From assembly GCA_036771375.1 (NCBI GenBank), contig DAIPHL010000021.1:1-19478 (forward strand): 19,478 nucleotides of DNA. The letters are read 5' to 3'. Below, in pieces: positions 7,058 through 14,802 of the stretch; the first letter of the stretch is position 1, and each line of letters begins with the position of its first letter. Under the pieces are notes generated by a model that was given only the letters and a program-made list of their open reading frames with translations, made no database searches and had not been told where the DNA came from. This stretch comes from DAIPHL01 sp036771375. GTDB lineage: Bacteria > Synergistota > Synergistia > Synergistales > Synergistaceae. The position numbers and the translations under genes were made by a program.

Positions 7058-7970
7058 CCGCGATGGAGCCGAGTATGACAAGCGTCACACCGGCCTGTTG
7101 GGATCGGGAGAGTCGTTCTTTATGTATCAATCTTGCCATGAGTACGGTGATGAACGGACTCGATGCCGTTATGGGAGTCACAATGGATACCGGCAGCGCT
7201 TCTACGCATACGCCGAAAAGGACCCCTCCCCACGCGAGCGCGAGACTGCCTGCCGCGATGAATGCGATCCACGCGGTCATCTGTACTTTGCCCAAGGGCA
7301 TGATCAGACGTGGAAAAAAGCGCTGTTGGACGATTCGGACCGTCCATACGATGATTGTAAAAGCCACCGACCGTAAGAAGTAAAACTCGACGGGGGACCA
7401 TGCTCCTTCAAGCATCAGTTTCTTGATGAAGGGGATGTTTGCGCCCCAGAGAACGGAAGCGCTCATCGCGAGGGCGATGCCCTTGACGATTTCTGTGGAA
7501 CACAGGCTTTTTCGTACGTCGGAATCGTGGTTTTGTCGTTTGCCGGCGTCGTATCGTATGATCAGAATTCCAAGAATGATCATCAGTGTACCGGCCCAGA
7601 CCAGTTTCGTGACGCTCTCCCCCAATATCCAGATCGAAAGAAGCGTCGTGACCAGTGGATAGCCGGAGCTGATCGAAACGGAGAGGCTGGCGCCTATCTT
7701 CTTTATGGCATGGATGTACAATTGATCGCCGAGTACGGTGGAAAGCCCGATATTGAGGAAAAGACCCAGAGCGAGAGCAGGTGTTATCGAAGGCCACTGG
7801 CCGGGTTGGGTGATCAGCATGACGGCGGACATCGTTCCGAGGAAGCCGATGGATCGGATCGGGTTTACTTCATTCGGCCCGGCTTTTTGCATTCCCGATT
7901 TTATCAGGATAGGCGAAATGGCCCAGGATATGGCGGTGAGAAGACAGAGCAGGATCCCCCATAAAGGCAT
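7047..7970 (-). CDS. EamA-family (DMT superfamily) transporter
   Basis: An inner-membrane permease of the drug/metabolite transporter superfamily; members export or import amino acids, sugars or other metabolites, and the substrate cannot be read here. The 307-residue product has two EamA repeats (about 5-137 and 165-305), each with five hydrophobic segments, ten in all. Typical marks are LLTAISWAISPILIKSG at the start, GESVTKLVWAGTLMIILGIL ending repeat one, and SASVLWGANIPFIKK opening repeat two. A polar stretch KRQNHDSDVRKS separates them. The start is ATG 7970 (MPLWGILLC), with a GAGGGGG purine run 7 nt upstream; extending to 8078 would add 36 non-membrane residues. It is the only minus-strand gene between two plus-strand runs, ends tail to tail inside the preceding gene, and is divergent from xseB. 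No convincing promoter was found for it. Confidence 0.92.
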   Translation of the reverse strand: MPLWGILLCLLTAISWAISPILIKSGMQKAGPNEVNPIRSIGFLGTMSAVMLITQPGQWPSITPALALGLFLNIGLSTVLGDQLYIHAIKKIGASLSVSISSGYPLVTTLLSIWILGESVTKLVWAGTLMIILGILIIRYDAGKRQNHDSDVRKSLCSTEIVKGIALAMSASVLWGANIPFIKKLMLEGAWSPVEFYFLRSVAFTIIVWTVRIVQQRFFPRLIMPLGKVQMTAWIAFIAAGSLALAWGGVLFGVCVEALPVSIVTPITASSPFITVLMARLIHKERLSRSQQAGVTLVILGSIAVNL

Positions 7971-8145
7971 TTCCGGTCCCCCTCGATGTGACGTGGACAA
8001 GCCATCCGGTAGAGTACCCCGACCTGTCGTAAAACGCAAGTGCCCTCTCCCGCTCCGTGGTGCCCCGATGAATTCCATCGCCCAACCGAACGTGAGGAAT
8101 CATCTCTTTGGGGGCGACATTTTACTTTCGCTGCGAGGCAAGAGA

Positions 8146-8175
8146 CGGTCTCCTCTTGGGAGTGGCGAGGAGCCG
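8146..8175. repeat. Imperfect inverted repeat upstream of the xseB promoter
   Basis: CTCCTC (8150-8155) pairs with GAGGAG (8167-8172), and CGG (8146-8148) with CCG (8173-8175), leaving one bulged T and an 11-nt loop. It lies 15 bp before the extended -10 element, where a -35 box or regulator site would be expected. No T-run follows on either strand, so a terminator is unlikely. The rest of 7971-8255 between transporter and xseB shows no gene, riboswitch or other repeat that I can recognise. Confidence 0.3.
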
Positions 8176-8189
8176 TTCGAATTTCTCTA

Positions 8190-8198
8190 TGTTATAAT
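8190..8198 (+). promoter_or_regulatory. Extended -10 promoter for the xseB-recN operon
   Basis: TG-T-TATAAT is a perfect extended -10 element. No good -35 hexamer lies 16-18 nt upstream, which is tolerated by extended -10 promoters. A start near 8205 gives a leader of about 50 nt to the xseB ATG, containing a small CCGC-TTCG-GCGG hairpin (about 8206-8217). Confidence 0.6.
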
Positions 8199-8255
8199 CG
8201 AAGGTGCCGCTTCGGCGGTTATGTGGTGTTGCGTTTCGTGGGAGGCGGTTGCGAC

Positions 8256-8501
8256 ATGGGCTTCAACGAGGATATGGCGAGATTGCAGGAGATCATGAAC
8301 CGCTTTGAAACCGATGAGATCGACGTGGAGGAATCCATGGTCCTCTTTGAAGAAGGTGTGACGCTGATAAAGCGGTGTAGGGCGTATTTAGGCGAGTTTA
8401 AGAGAAAGATCACCATACTCTCGGACGATCGCGAGCTTCCGTGGGATGTCGTCGAATCGTCGGATAAATCGGACAAGGAGAAGGAACAGGGAGATGTATG
8501 A
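8256..8501 (+). CDS. xseB: Exodeoxyribonuclease VII small subunit
   Basis: The small subunit of the single-strand-specific exonuclease VII, several copies of which bind one XseA subunit and help degrade single-stranded DNA in both directions. The 81-residue protein has the family pattern: MARLQEIMNRFETDEIDVEE followed by LFEEGVTLIKRCRAYLGEFK, two antiparallel helices with the conserved F-E-x-G-x-x-L-x-x-x-C run. A charged tail ends in EKEQGDV. The start is ATG 8256, 7 nt after GGAGGCGG (8241-8248). It opens the operon and overlaps ispA by 8 bp. The large-subunit gene xseA, often directly upstream in other genomes, is not here; the transporter occupies that side. Confidence 0.9.
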   Translation: MGFNEDMARLQEIMNRFETDEIDVEESMVLFEEGVTLIKRCRAYLGEFKRKITILSDDRELPWDVVESSDKSDKEKEQGDV

Positions 8502-9402
8502 CGGTAAATCGGCGATGCATGTACTCTCCGAGCAATACACGGATATGTTCGAGAAGTATCTTGAAACGATATGCGATGAAGAGGGTGACCGGATACCACG
8601 ACGACTGATGGAGGCGATGCGGTATTCTCTCCAGGCCGGAGGGAAACGTCTCAGGCCTTCGCTTTGTCTCGCTTCCGCCGAGCGTTGTGGCGTATCCCCG
8701 GCAAAGGCGTTGCCGCTTGCCGCCGCGATAGAGTTCATCCACACGGCGTCGCTCATACACGATGACCTTCCCTGCATGGACGACGACGATTTCAGACGGG
8801 GTTCTCCCACCAACCACAAGGTTTTTGGCGAGAGCATGGCGATTCTTGCAGGCGATTCCCTGATGCTCTGGGCCTTTCCCTATGCCCTCACCCGTCTTGC
8901 TGCGAACGGTGTTTCGCCCGAATACACGACGCGTGCGGTCGCCTTTTTGGGAGAGGCGGCGGGGCCCGCGGGAATGTGCGGCGGACAGGTTCTCGACACG
9001 GATCCGGAGAGTCGAAGCGACGAGACCGATTTCGTGTACAAGATCTCGAGTCTGAAAACAGCCGCCTTGATAAGGGCGTCCCTCGTTTCGGGGGCGATGC
9101 TTGGCGACCCGTCGGAGTCCGGCCTGCAATGTTACTACGACTACGGGACCCATCTGGGACTCGCTTTCCAGATTTTGGACGACATTCTCGATGTGACCGG
9201 CAGCAAGGAGGAGCTGGGGAAGACGCCGAAGAAAGATGAGGCGCAGAACAAACTTACGTTTGTCTCCCGGTACGGCTTGCAGGAGGCGAAAAACCTCGCC
9301 GCGGACGAATCGAAGAAGGCGCAAAGAGCGCTGGAGCCACTCTTTCCTGAAGGAGATCTGTTGATCGATCTCGCCCTCTCCCTATCGGAAAGGGGTTTTT
9401 GA
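8494..9402 (+). CDS. ispA: Short-chain polyprenyl diphosphate synthase (farnesyl/geranylgeranyl diphosphate synthase)
   Basis: Condenses isopentenyl diphosphate with allylic diphosphates to give the C15 or C20 precursor for undecaprenyl phosphate and quinone side chains. The 302-residue protein has GGKRLRP (49-55), the first aspartate-rich motif HDDLPCMDDDD (89-99, with the two-residue insertion usual in bacterial enzymes), GGQVLDTD (163-170), the lysine region KISSLKTA and the second aspartate-rich motif FQILDDILDVTG (225-236). Product length depends on residues before the first motif (FIHTASLIHDD) and is not certain, so FPP and GGPP are both possible. The start is ATG 8494, 8 nt after AAGGA inside xseB; ATG 8515 is an alternative. 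It is placed directly before dxs, as in many bacterial xseB-ispA-dxs clusters, and the stop overlaps the proposed dxs start (TTGA). Confidence 0.92.
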   Translation: MYDGKSAMHVLSEQYTDMFEKYLETICDEEGDRIPRRLMEAMRYSLQAGGKRLRPSLCLASAERCGVSPAKALPLAAAIEFIHTASLIHDDLPCMDDDDFRRGSPTNHKVFGESMAILAGDSLMLWAFPYALTRLAANGVSPEYTTRAVAFLGEAAGPAGMCGGQVLDTDPESRSDETDFVYKISSLKTAALIRASLVSGAMLGDPSESGLQCYYDYGTHLGLAFQILDDILDVTGSKEELGKTPKKDEAQNKLTFVSRYGLQEAKNLAADESKKAQRALEPLFPEGDLLIDLALSLSERGF

Positions 9403-11369
9403 CCGGCGATGAAAAGCCGCAATTATTTTGCGAGGTTGTGATTTTTTTGCTCGAAGAGGGGAACGGGAAGACCCTACTGCAAAGAGTTCGAAACTATAAG
9501 GGGCTTTCGACGCTCGGTCATGGCGATATGGAGCGACTTGCCTGCGAAATACGAGATCTGATCATAAAGGTCACGTTGAAAAACGGAGGGCACCTCGGTG
9601 GTTCTCTGGGGGCGGTCGACTTGTGTATCGCTCTTTTGCGCTGTTTCAATCCGGAAAGAGACAAAATTCTGTTCGACGTGGGGCATCAGACGTATGCTTA
9701 CAAAATTCTGACGGATCGTCTCGAACGCTTCCCCACCCTCCGTACGAAGGGGGGGATATCCGGTTTCCCGAGGAGACAGGAGAGCGCGTTTGACGTGTTC
9801 GACGTGGGGCACAGCAGCACGTCCATCTCCGCTGCCCTGGGTTTCGCGAAGGCGAGGGATCTACGTGGACTGGGTCACGAGGTGGTCGCGGTGATCGGCG
9901 ACGGCGCCCTGCTGAATGGATTGGCTCTGGAGGCTTTGAACAACGTCTCGGCCTGCAATACCAAGCTGACGATCATATTGAACGACAACAAAATGTCGAT
10001 CAGCCCAAGGGTTGGGGGTATGGCGGAACATTTGGCAAAGCTCTCCGTCAGCATGCCCTACAGGAAACTCAAACAATTCGTGAAAGATCAATGCCGTATG
10101 ATGGCGTCCGGGCGGAAGGTCGAAAATCGCCTGGAGAAGGTCAAGGTGAAACTGAAATCCCTGCTGTTGCCGACGAATGTCTTCGAAACGATGGGCATCA
10201 GCTACTGGGGACCCTTTAACGGCCACAACATTCGGGAGATGGAGGAGATATTCGAGCTTTCCAAGCAATATCCCAAACCTCTTCTGATTCATGTCGTCAC
10301 CTGCAAGGGGAAGGGATGTGCCGAGGCGGAAGCATGTCCTTCCATGTTTCATGGAGTCGGTTCAGGCACCGTCATCGGTCCTCGGAGGGAAAAACCGAAG
10401 AACCCGTCTACCGATTGGAGCCAGGCGGTCTCCGACGTGCTCGTGAAATTTGCGGCGCAGGATCCTCGCGTGGTGGCATGCACCGCCGCGATGGAAGACG
10501 GGACGAAGCTCGGTGCGTTCAAAAACGCCTACCCCAAAAGATTTTTCGATGTCGGCATTGCGGAAAGCCATATGCTCACGTACGCCGCCGGGCTGGCCGC
10601 CGGCGGTCTTCGCCCCGCGGTGTGCATCTATTCGACTTTTCTGCAGCGAGCGATGGATCAACTCATACACGACATATGTATGCAGGGACACCCTGTTCTG
10701 GTGGCGGTGGATCGGGCCGGATTGACCGGCGAGGATGGAGAAACGCACCAGGGATTGCTCGACATTGCGTGGGGGAGAAGCATTCCCGGGCTTGTCATCG
10801 GCGCACCTCGGGACGTGGTCGATCTCGAATTTATGATGTCGGGTTGGCTCACCGGAGGCTCGCCGGTCATGATTCGTTATCCGAAAGGAAAAGTTGTGGA
10901 GCGCCTCTGTCGTGAAACCGGGTCGAACGAACCGGCCGGGTGGGGGAAAGCCGAGGTCTTGAGGCGGGGAAAGACATTTTGCCTTGTCGGAGTGGGCAGC
11001 ACAGTCCCGATTGTGCTGGATGTCTTCGAAAAATGGGATGAAAGTGTGTTGCCAAAACCGACGATCGTCGATCTTCGCTTCGTCTCGCCCCTGGACTGGG
11101 AGTCGATCGACGCCGAAATGGCTTCCCATCCCTTCGTGATCGTCGTGGAGGATGGTTACAAGATCGGCGGCATCGGAGAACGAATTGCGGCAAGGGCTTC
11201 CATTTTGGGACTTCCTTGCCGGGTCGTTCCTTTGGGAGTCGAGGATCGATATATCCCACACGCTTCCAGATCGGAACAGATGGAGGAACAAGGTCTTACG
11301 GCATCCTGGATTTTCGGATTGATCGGAGAACTTCGTGGCGAAGGCGTCGGCGCGTCGGCGTCTGGATAA
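9399..11369 (+). CDS. dxs: 1-deoxy-D-xylulose-5-phosphate synthase, somewhat divergent
   Basis: Thiamin diphosphate enzyme that joins pyruvate and glyceraldehyde 3-phosphate in the first step of the MEP isoprenoid pathway. Visible features are GGHL (63-66), DVGHQTYAYKILTDR (93-107), GHSSTSISAALG (137-148), the TPP/metal motif GDGA...N (167-197), GPFNGHN (271-277), FDVGIAESHMLTYAAG with the catalytic glutamate at 389, YSTFLQRAMDQL, VDRAGLTGEDGETHQG (437-452) and RYPKG. The transketolase C-terminal domain completes 656 residues. Departures include GPFNGHN where GPVDGHD is usual and loss of the Pro-Ala-Glu after GKG. The start is uncertain: TTG 9399 overlaps the ispA stop by 4 bp but AGGGG is only 3 nt away, while in-frame GTG 9438 and TTG 9447 would remove 13 or 16 residues that do not look conserved. 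It is co-transcribed with ispA and overlaps tlyA by 35 bp. Confidence 0.9.
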   Translation: MTGDEKPQLFCEVVIFLLEEGNGKTLLQRVRNYKGLSTLGHGDMERLACEIRDLIIKVTLKNGGHLGGSLGAVDLCIALLRCFNPERDKILFDVGHQTYAYKILTDRLERFPTLRTKGGISGFPRRQESAFDVFDVGHSSTSISAALGFAKARDLRGLGHEVVAVIGDGALLNGLALEALNNVSACNTKLTIILNDNKMSISPRVGGMAEHLAKLSVSMPYRKLKQFVKDQCRMMASGRKVENRLEKVKVKLKSLLLPTNVFETMGISYWGPFNGHNIREMEEIFELSKQYPKPLLIHVVTCKGKGCAEAEACPSMFHGVGSGTVIGPRREKPKNPSTDWSQAVSDVLVKFAAQDPRVVACTAAMEDGTKLGAFKNAYPKRFFDVGIAESHMLTYAAGLAAGGLRPAVCIYSTFLQRAMDQLIHDICMQGHPVLVAVDRAGLTGEDGETHQGLLDIAWGRSIPGLVIGAPRDVVDLEFMMSGWLTGGSPVMIRYPKGKVVERLCRETGSNEPAGWGKAEVLRRGKTFCLVGVGSTVPIVLDVFEKWDESVLPKPTIVDLRFVSPLDWESIDAEMASHPFVIVVEDGYKIGGIGERIAARASILGLPCRVVPLGVEDRYIPHASRSEQMEEQGLTASWIFGLIGELRGEGVGASASG

Positions 11370-12168
11370 GGTGCTGGTGGATCGAGGGCTTGCGGCGTCC
11401 AGAGAGGCTGCAAGAGAGTTGATAACGGGGAGGCGTGTGAAAGTATCCTGCCTCCTCCAAACCAAGCCTGCGTCCATGGTCGACCCGGAAGCTTCGATCG
11501 ACGTAATCTCCTCCGACCACGACGGACATTGGGTGAGCAGGGGTGCCTACAAGCTTTTGAAGGGGCTCGAAGAGTGGGGTGTCGTACCGGACGGCCTGCG
11601 CTGCATCGATATCGGAGCTTCCACGGGGGGGTTTACGCAGGTCTTGCTCTCACGCGGAGCCGCCAGAGTCGCCGCCGTCGATGTCGGTTACGGTCAACTG
11701 GCGTGGAGCTTGCGCAACGATGAAAGAGTCCTTGTCATGGAGCGAACCAATGCCCGCTATCTCACTCGTGACGAGATCGGGTGGTCTGCGGATCTTCTCA
11801 CAGTGGACGTCTCTTTTATCTCTTTGCGGCTTCTGCTTCCCACGCTGGAGGGATTGCTGGCGAAAAACGGCAGGATCATCGCCCTTGTAAAGCCCCAGTT
11901 CGAAGTTGGGCGGGGTAAGGTCGGCAAGGGAGTTGTGCGGGACCCTGGGCTGCATCTGGATGTCCTTTGCGGTTTGGACGCTTTCATATCCGATCGTCTT
12001 GCTTTGGCTCTTACCGGAGCGACTTTTTCCCCTATACGGGGGCCGGAGGGAAATATCGAGTTTCTGTTTATGCTTTCCGAAAAGCGATCATCGAGGAAAG
12101 AACCGATCGATTTTCCCGCTCTTGTCATGAAGGCACACGAAAATTTCAACGATACCGGGGTGGATTGA
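11335..12168 (+). CDS. tlyA: TlyA-family rRNA 2'-O-methyltransferase (S4 + FtsJ-like domains)
   Basis: TlyA methylates ribose 2'-hydroxyls in 16S and/or 23S rRNA; in mycobacteria this creates sensitivity to capreomycin. Some homologues are called haemolysin, which is probably a misnomer for this gene. The 277-residue product has an S4 RNA-binding domain (about 8-65: RRLDKVLVDRGLAASREAAR) and a Rossmann methyltransferase domain (about 66-250). The SAM site is CIDIGASTGGF (90-100), and the K-D-K-E tetrad can be seen as K73, D158 (TVDVSFISL), K186 (LVKPQFEVGR) and E242 (NIEFLF). The start is GTG 11335, 6 nt after GGAG (11325-11328), inside the end of dxs. Its stop shares one base with the nadK start (TGATG), implying translational coupling. 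Confidence 0.93.
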   Translation: MAKASARRRLDKVLVDRGLAASREAARELITGRRVKVSCLLQTKPASMVDPEASIDVISSDHDGHWVSRGAYKLLKGLEEWGVVPDGLRCIDIGASTGGFTQVLLSRGAARVAAVDVGYGQLAWSLRNDERVLVMERTNARYLTRDEIGWSADLLTVDVSFISLRLLLPTLEGLLAKNGRIIALVKPQFEVGRGKVGKGVVRDPGLHLDVLCGLDAFISDRLALALTGATFSPIRGPEGNIEFLFMLSEKRSSRKEPIDFPALVMKAHENFNDTGVD

Positions 12169-13052
12169 TGTCAACCAGAGTAGTGGGGCTCTTTTTCAAA
12201 TCCGATCGATCTCTTTGTGCCGGACTGGCCGAAAAGATCATGTCCGCGAGCTATGCTCCCTTCGATGTAAAGTTTGTGATGGGAGAGAACCGGGGAACGG
12301 ACGGGGGGAACGACTTCATCACGCAGTGGAACGATGCCTTTGTCGGTATGGAATTTCTCGTCTCTCTCGGTGGAGACGGCACTTTTTTACGGGCGTCGAG
12401 AGCGGTTCGAGAGTTGCGAATCCCCCTTTACGGGATCAATGCGGGCCGGCTTGGTTTTCTTGCCTCGGGCAACCCCGATTCCGCTGTACAGGATATATCC
12501 CGAATCCTCTCCGGAGACTTCAGACTTTTTCCCAGGGTACCCCTCAGAGGCACGTTGCTGCGAGAGGATGGGAAAGAAGACGAACTGTATGCGCTCAACG
12601 AAATCGCCATCACGAAAGGACCTCTTTCGCAGCCGGTCGATTTGCGTGTATTCGCGAATGGAGAGAGTCTGTACCGTTTCCTTGCGGACGGCATCATCGT
12701 GTCGACGCCAACCGGATCCACTGCGTACTCTCTCTCCGCAGGCGGCCCCGTCGTCCACCCCGAGGTCAAGTGCCTCCTGGTCGTGCCGATCTGTCCTCAT
12801 TCTCTCTATCCTCGTCCAGTGATCGTCGGTGAAGACGAGACGATCACCATAGAACCGGTCGGGGAGGGGGGAGATATGATTGTATCCGGGGACGGGCACC
12901 TTCAGCTTTCTTTGAAGATAAAAGACAGGGTCAGGTTGCAGCTGGATACGGAGAATCGCGTGAACGTCATAAAAATCGACGACTCGTCGTATTACGATGT
13001 GCTGCGAAGCAAATTGGGTTGGGGCGGGAATCACATATCTTCAAAATGTTAA
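12168..13052 (+). CDS. nadK: NAD kinase
   Basis: Phosphorylates NAD to NADP, the only route to NADP in most bacteria, acting in the cytoplasm. The 294-residue protein contains LVSLGGDGTFLRA (64-76) with the GGDGT catalytic motif, YGINAGRLGFL (88-98), YALNEIAI (141-148) and the signature DGIIVSTPTGSTAY (174-187) followed by SLSAGGPVVHP. The C-terminal beta-rich part (GDGHLQLSLKIKDRVRLQ) is complete. The start is ATG 12168, overlapping the tlyA stop by one base, with GGGGTGG at 12157-12163. The order tlyA-nadK-recN is widespread; in many Firmicutes argR lies between nadK and recN, and it is absent here. The gap to recN is only 16 nt. Confidence 0.95.
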   Translation: MSTRVVGLFFKSDRSLCAGLAEKIMSASYAPFDVKFVMGENRGTDGGNDFITQWNDAFVGMEFLVSLGGDGTFLRASRAVRELRIPLYGINAGRLGFLASGNPDSAVQDISRILSGDFRLFPRVPLRGTLLREDGKEDELYALNEIAITKGPLSQPVDLRVFANGESLYRFLADGIIVSTPTGSTAYSLSAGGPVVHPEVKCLLVVPICPHSLYPRPVIVGEDETITIEPVGEGGDMIVSGDGHLQLSLKIKDRVRLQLDTENRVNVIKIDDSSYYDVLRSKLGWGGNHISSKC

Positions 13053-13068
13053 ATTATGGCGGTGGATG

Positions 13069-14730
13069 ATGATCGAAGAGCTGTACGTGAAAGGAATGGG
13101 CGGGATCAAGTTCGCATCCCTTTTCTTTTCCGGTGACTTTATCGCGATCACGGGCGAGAGCGGAGCCGGAAAGAGCAGCCTGGTTCGTGCGTTCGAGTTT
13201 ATATCGGGCAAAAGGGCTTGCAGTACGGCCATAAACGCCGATTCCAGCGAAGTGACCGTAGAAGCCGTATGGAGCGTCGGACACGCGAGGGAGCGAAAAA
13301 GGGGCCCGAAGGACGAGGAAGAGAGCCTGATCACCAGACGAACGCTCTCCCGCTCTGGAAAAGGCAGGTGTTCGATCCACGATGCTCCGGCGACGGTGGC
13401 CCAACTCGCCGAGACCTCGTCCCCTCTGATCGAGATCCAGAGCCAATTTGCACAGCTCAATCTTCTGGATACCACACGACAGCTCGAATTGATCGATATC
13501 TGTGGCAGGGAAGAGATCGGAGAGCTCAAGGAGCGTCTGTCGAATGTCTTTCCCGAGATGCTGCACACCGAAAAGGAACTCCTTGCCCTGAGGAAGCGGA
13601 GGATGGAGCTGGAGGGGGAGCTGGAGGGAGCGTCCGCGAGAGTACGCGGCATAGAGGCTCTCTCATTGTACCCCGGTTGTGAACGAGAGTGGTTGGATGA
13701 GCTCGAATCGTTGGAAAAACAATTGGACAAAGCCGGATACATGGAGGACCTCTTTCGTCGAATCGGAGGCGACGAGGGGGAGGAGGCCCTCCTCCAACGG
13801 CTGGAGACGACTTTGAAGGATCTTTATCTCGCCGCTCCCTTGGAATTGAAGGAGAATTGGGAGCGGTTGGGGGAAGCGGCGCTTTCCGATTTGCAGCAAT
13901 TGTTCGAGTCGGCCAGGTCCGAGCTTTGCATTCTCTCGAAGGAGGAGTTGGCGTCCTGCTACGAGAGGATCGAAGAGAAAACGGGCCTGTTGCGCCGTTT
14001 GAAAAGAGAGGTCGCTGCCACGAGCGATGTGGATCTTCTTTCGTATGTCGAAAGAGTGAAGAGCGAAATGCGGTGGTTAAAATCCAGTTCCGCTCTTCTT
14101 GCGGAGACGACCAAGCGTGCCGATGAGCTGAAATCAACGGTTGCCAACCTGGCTCGAGGCCTTCGTTCGCTGCGTGAGGATTCCGCCGTGACCTTTGCGG
14201 CGAAGGTGAACGAACATCTGGAGGGTCTTGCGATGGAGGATCATCGTTTTTCCGTTGCCGTCACGAGACACGATAAAATTCGGGCGAATGGGGCCGAGAG
14301 CGTCTCGTTTCTGCTCGCCTTGAAGGATTTGCCGCCCGGTCCGGTTGGTCGGATCGCTTCCGGAGGTGAACTCAGCCGGATATTGATCGCGATCGAGGCG
14401 TCGATCGATCCGTCCCGGCTGCCGGGAACACTCGTCTTGGACGAGGTAGAGGCCGGCCTTGGCGGGCGAACGGCTCTTTTGGCGGGTGAAACGCTGAAAA
14501 AGCTGTCGCGTTGTTGCAGGATCATTCTGATCACTCATGAAGCGACGATTGCGGCGATGGCGGATCAACACTTTGTCGTGAGAAGGACCGGGGACCTGAC
14601 GGAGGTTTTCGAGATCGACGGCGAGGATCGGGTTTGGGAGATCGCGAGAATGCTTTCCGGATCGGATTCTCCGGAGGCGATCGAACACGCGAGGACGCTT
14701 CTTGTACATAACGGGAAAATCAAAGATTGA
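13069..14730 (+). CDS. recN: DNA repair ATPase RecN, divergent
   Basis: An SMC-like ATPase that gathers and holds DNA ends or sister chromatids during double-strand break repair. The 553-residue product has an N-terminal Walker A GESGAGKSS (29-37), a Q-loop region LIEIQSQFAQLNLLD, two long helical coiled-coil arms (about 140-380, rich in Glu/Leu/Lys), the ABC signature IASGGELSR (429-437), Walker B TLVLDEVEAGLGG (454-466) and a THEATIAAMAD switch/H-loop. The length matches the family (550-570). The usual HGQHEHQ Q-loop appears as IQSQFAQ, and the usual DEVDTG as DEVEAG, so it is a distant member. ATG 13069 is preferred (GGCGG 6 nt upstream); ATG 13066 directly before it is equally possible. 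It is the last gene of the operon. No SOS (LexA) box was recognised, as expected for an internal gene. Confidence 0.92.
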   Translation: MIEELYVKGMGGIKFASLFFSGDFIAITGESGAGKSSLVRAFEFISGKRACSTAINADSSEVTVEAVWSVGHARERKRGPKDEEESLITRRTLSRSGKGRCSIHDAPATVAQLAETSSPLIEIQSQFAQLNLLDTTRQLELIDICGREEIGELKERLSNVFPEMLHTEKELLALRKRRMELEGELEGASARVRGIEALSLYPGCEREWLDELESLEKQLDKAGYMEDLFRRIGGDEGEEALLQRLETTLKDLYLAAPLELKENWERLGEAALSDLQQLFESARSELCILSKEELASCYERIEEKTGLLRRLKREVAATSDVDLLSYVERVKSEMRWLKSSSALLAETTKRADELKSTVANLARGLRSLREDSAVTFAAKVNEHLEGLAMEDHRFSVAVTRHDKIRANGAESVSFLLALKDLPPGPVGRIASGGELSRILIAIEASIDPSRLPGTLVLDEVEAGLGGRTALLAGETLKKLSRCCRIILITHEATIAAMADQHFVVRRTGDLTEVFEIDGEDRVWEIARMLSGSDSPEAIEHARTLLVHNGKIKD

Positions 14731-14754
14731 CGTTGCGCGCGTTGCTGATAATAT
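14727..14754 (+). promoter_or_regulatory. Candidate sigma-70 promoter for the EF-G-like gene
   Basis: TTGACG (14727-14732) and TAATAT (14749-14754) are 16 nt apart, with TG at 14746-14747 making an extended -10. The -35 box overlaps the recN stop codon. The start would fall near 14761, about 40 nt before the coding start. Confidence 0.5.
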
Positions 14755-14802
14755 ATATCTCGTGCCAGGGCTAGTAAGACATGAAGGAGGACTGGATTTT
14801 AG

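Noticed and set aside
7971..8255. Riboswitch or T-box leader for the transporter or xseB
   Set aside because: I looked for conserved cores (T-box, glycine, guanidine and SAM types) on both strands and found none, only short local hairpins.
10362..11477. 371-codon minus-strand frame opposite dxs and tlyA
   Set aside because: It is antisense to two well-supported genes and has no motif or sensible start context.
11335..12168. Reading the tlyA product as a haemolysin/toxin
   Set aside because: The S4 domain, SAM motif and K-D-K-E tetrad indicate an rRNA 2'-O-methyltransferase; the haemolysin name is a historical annotation.
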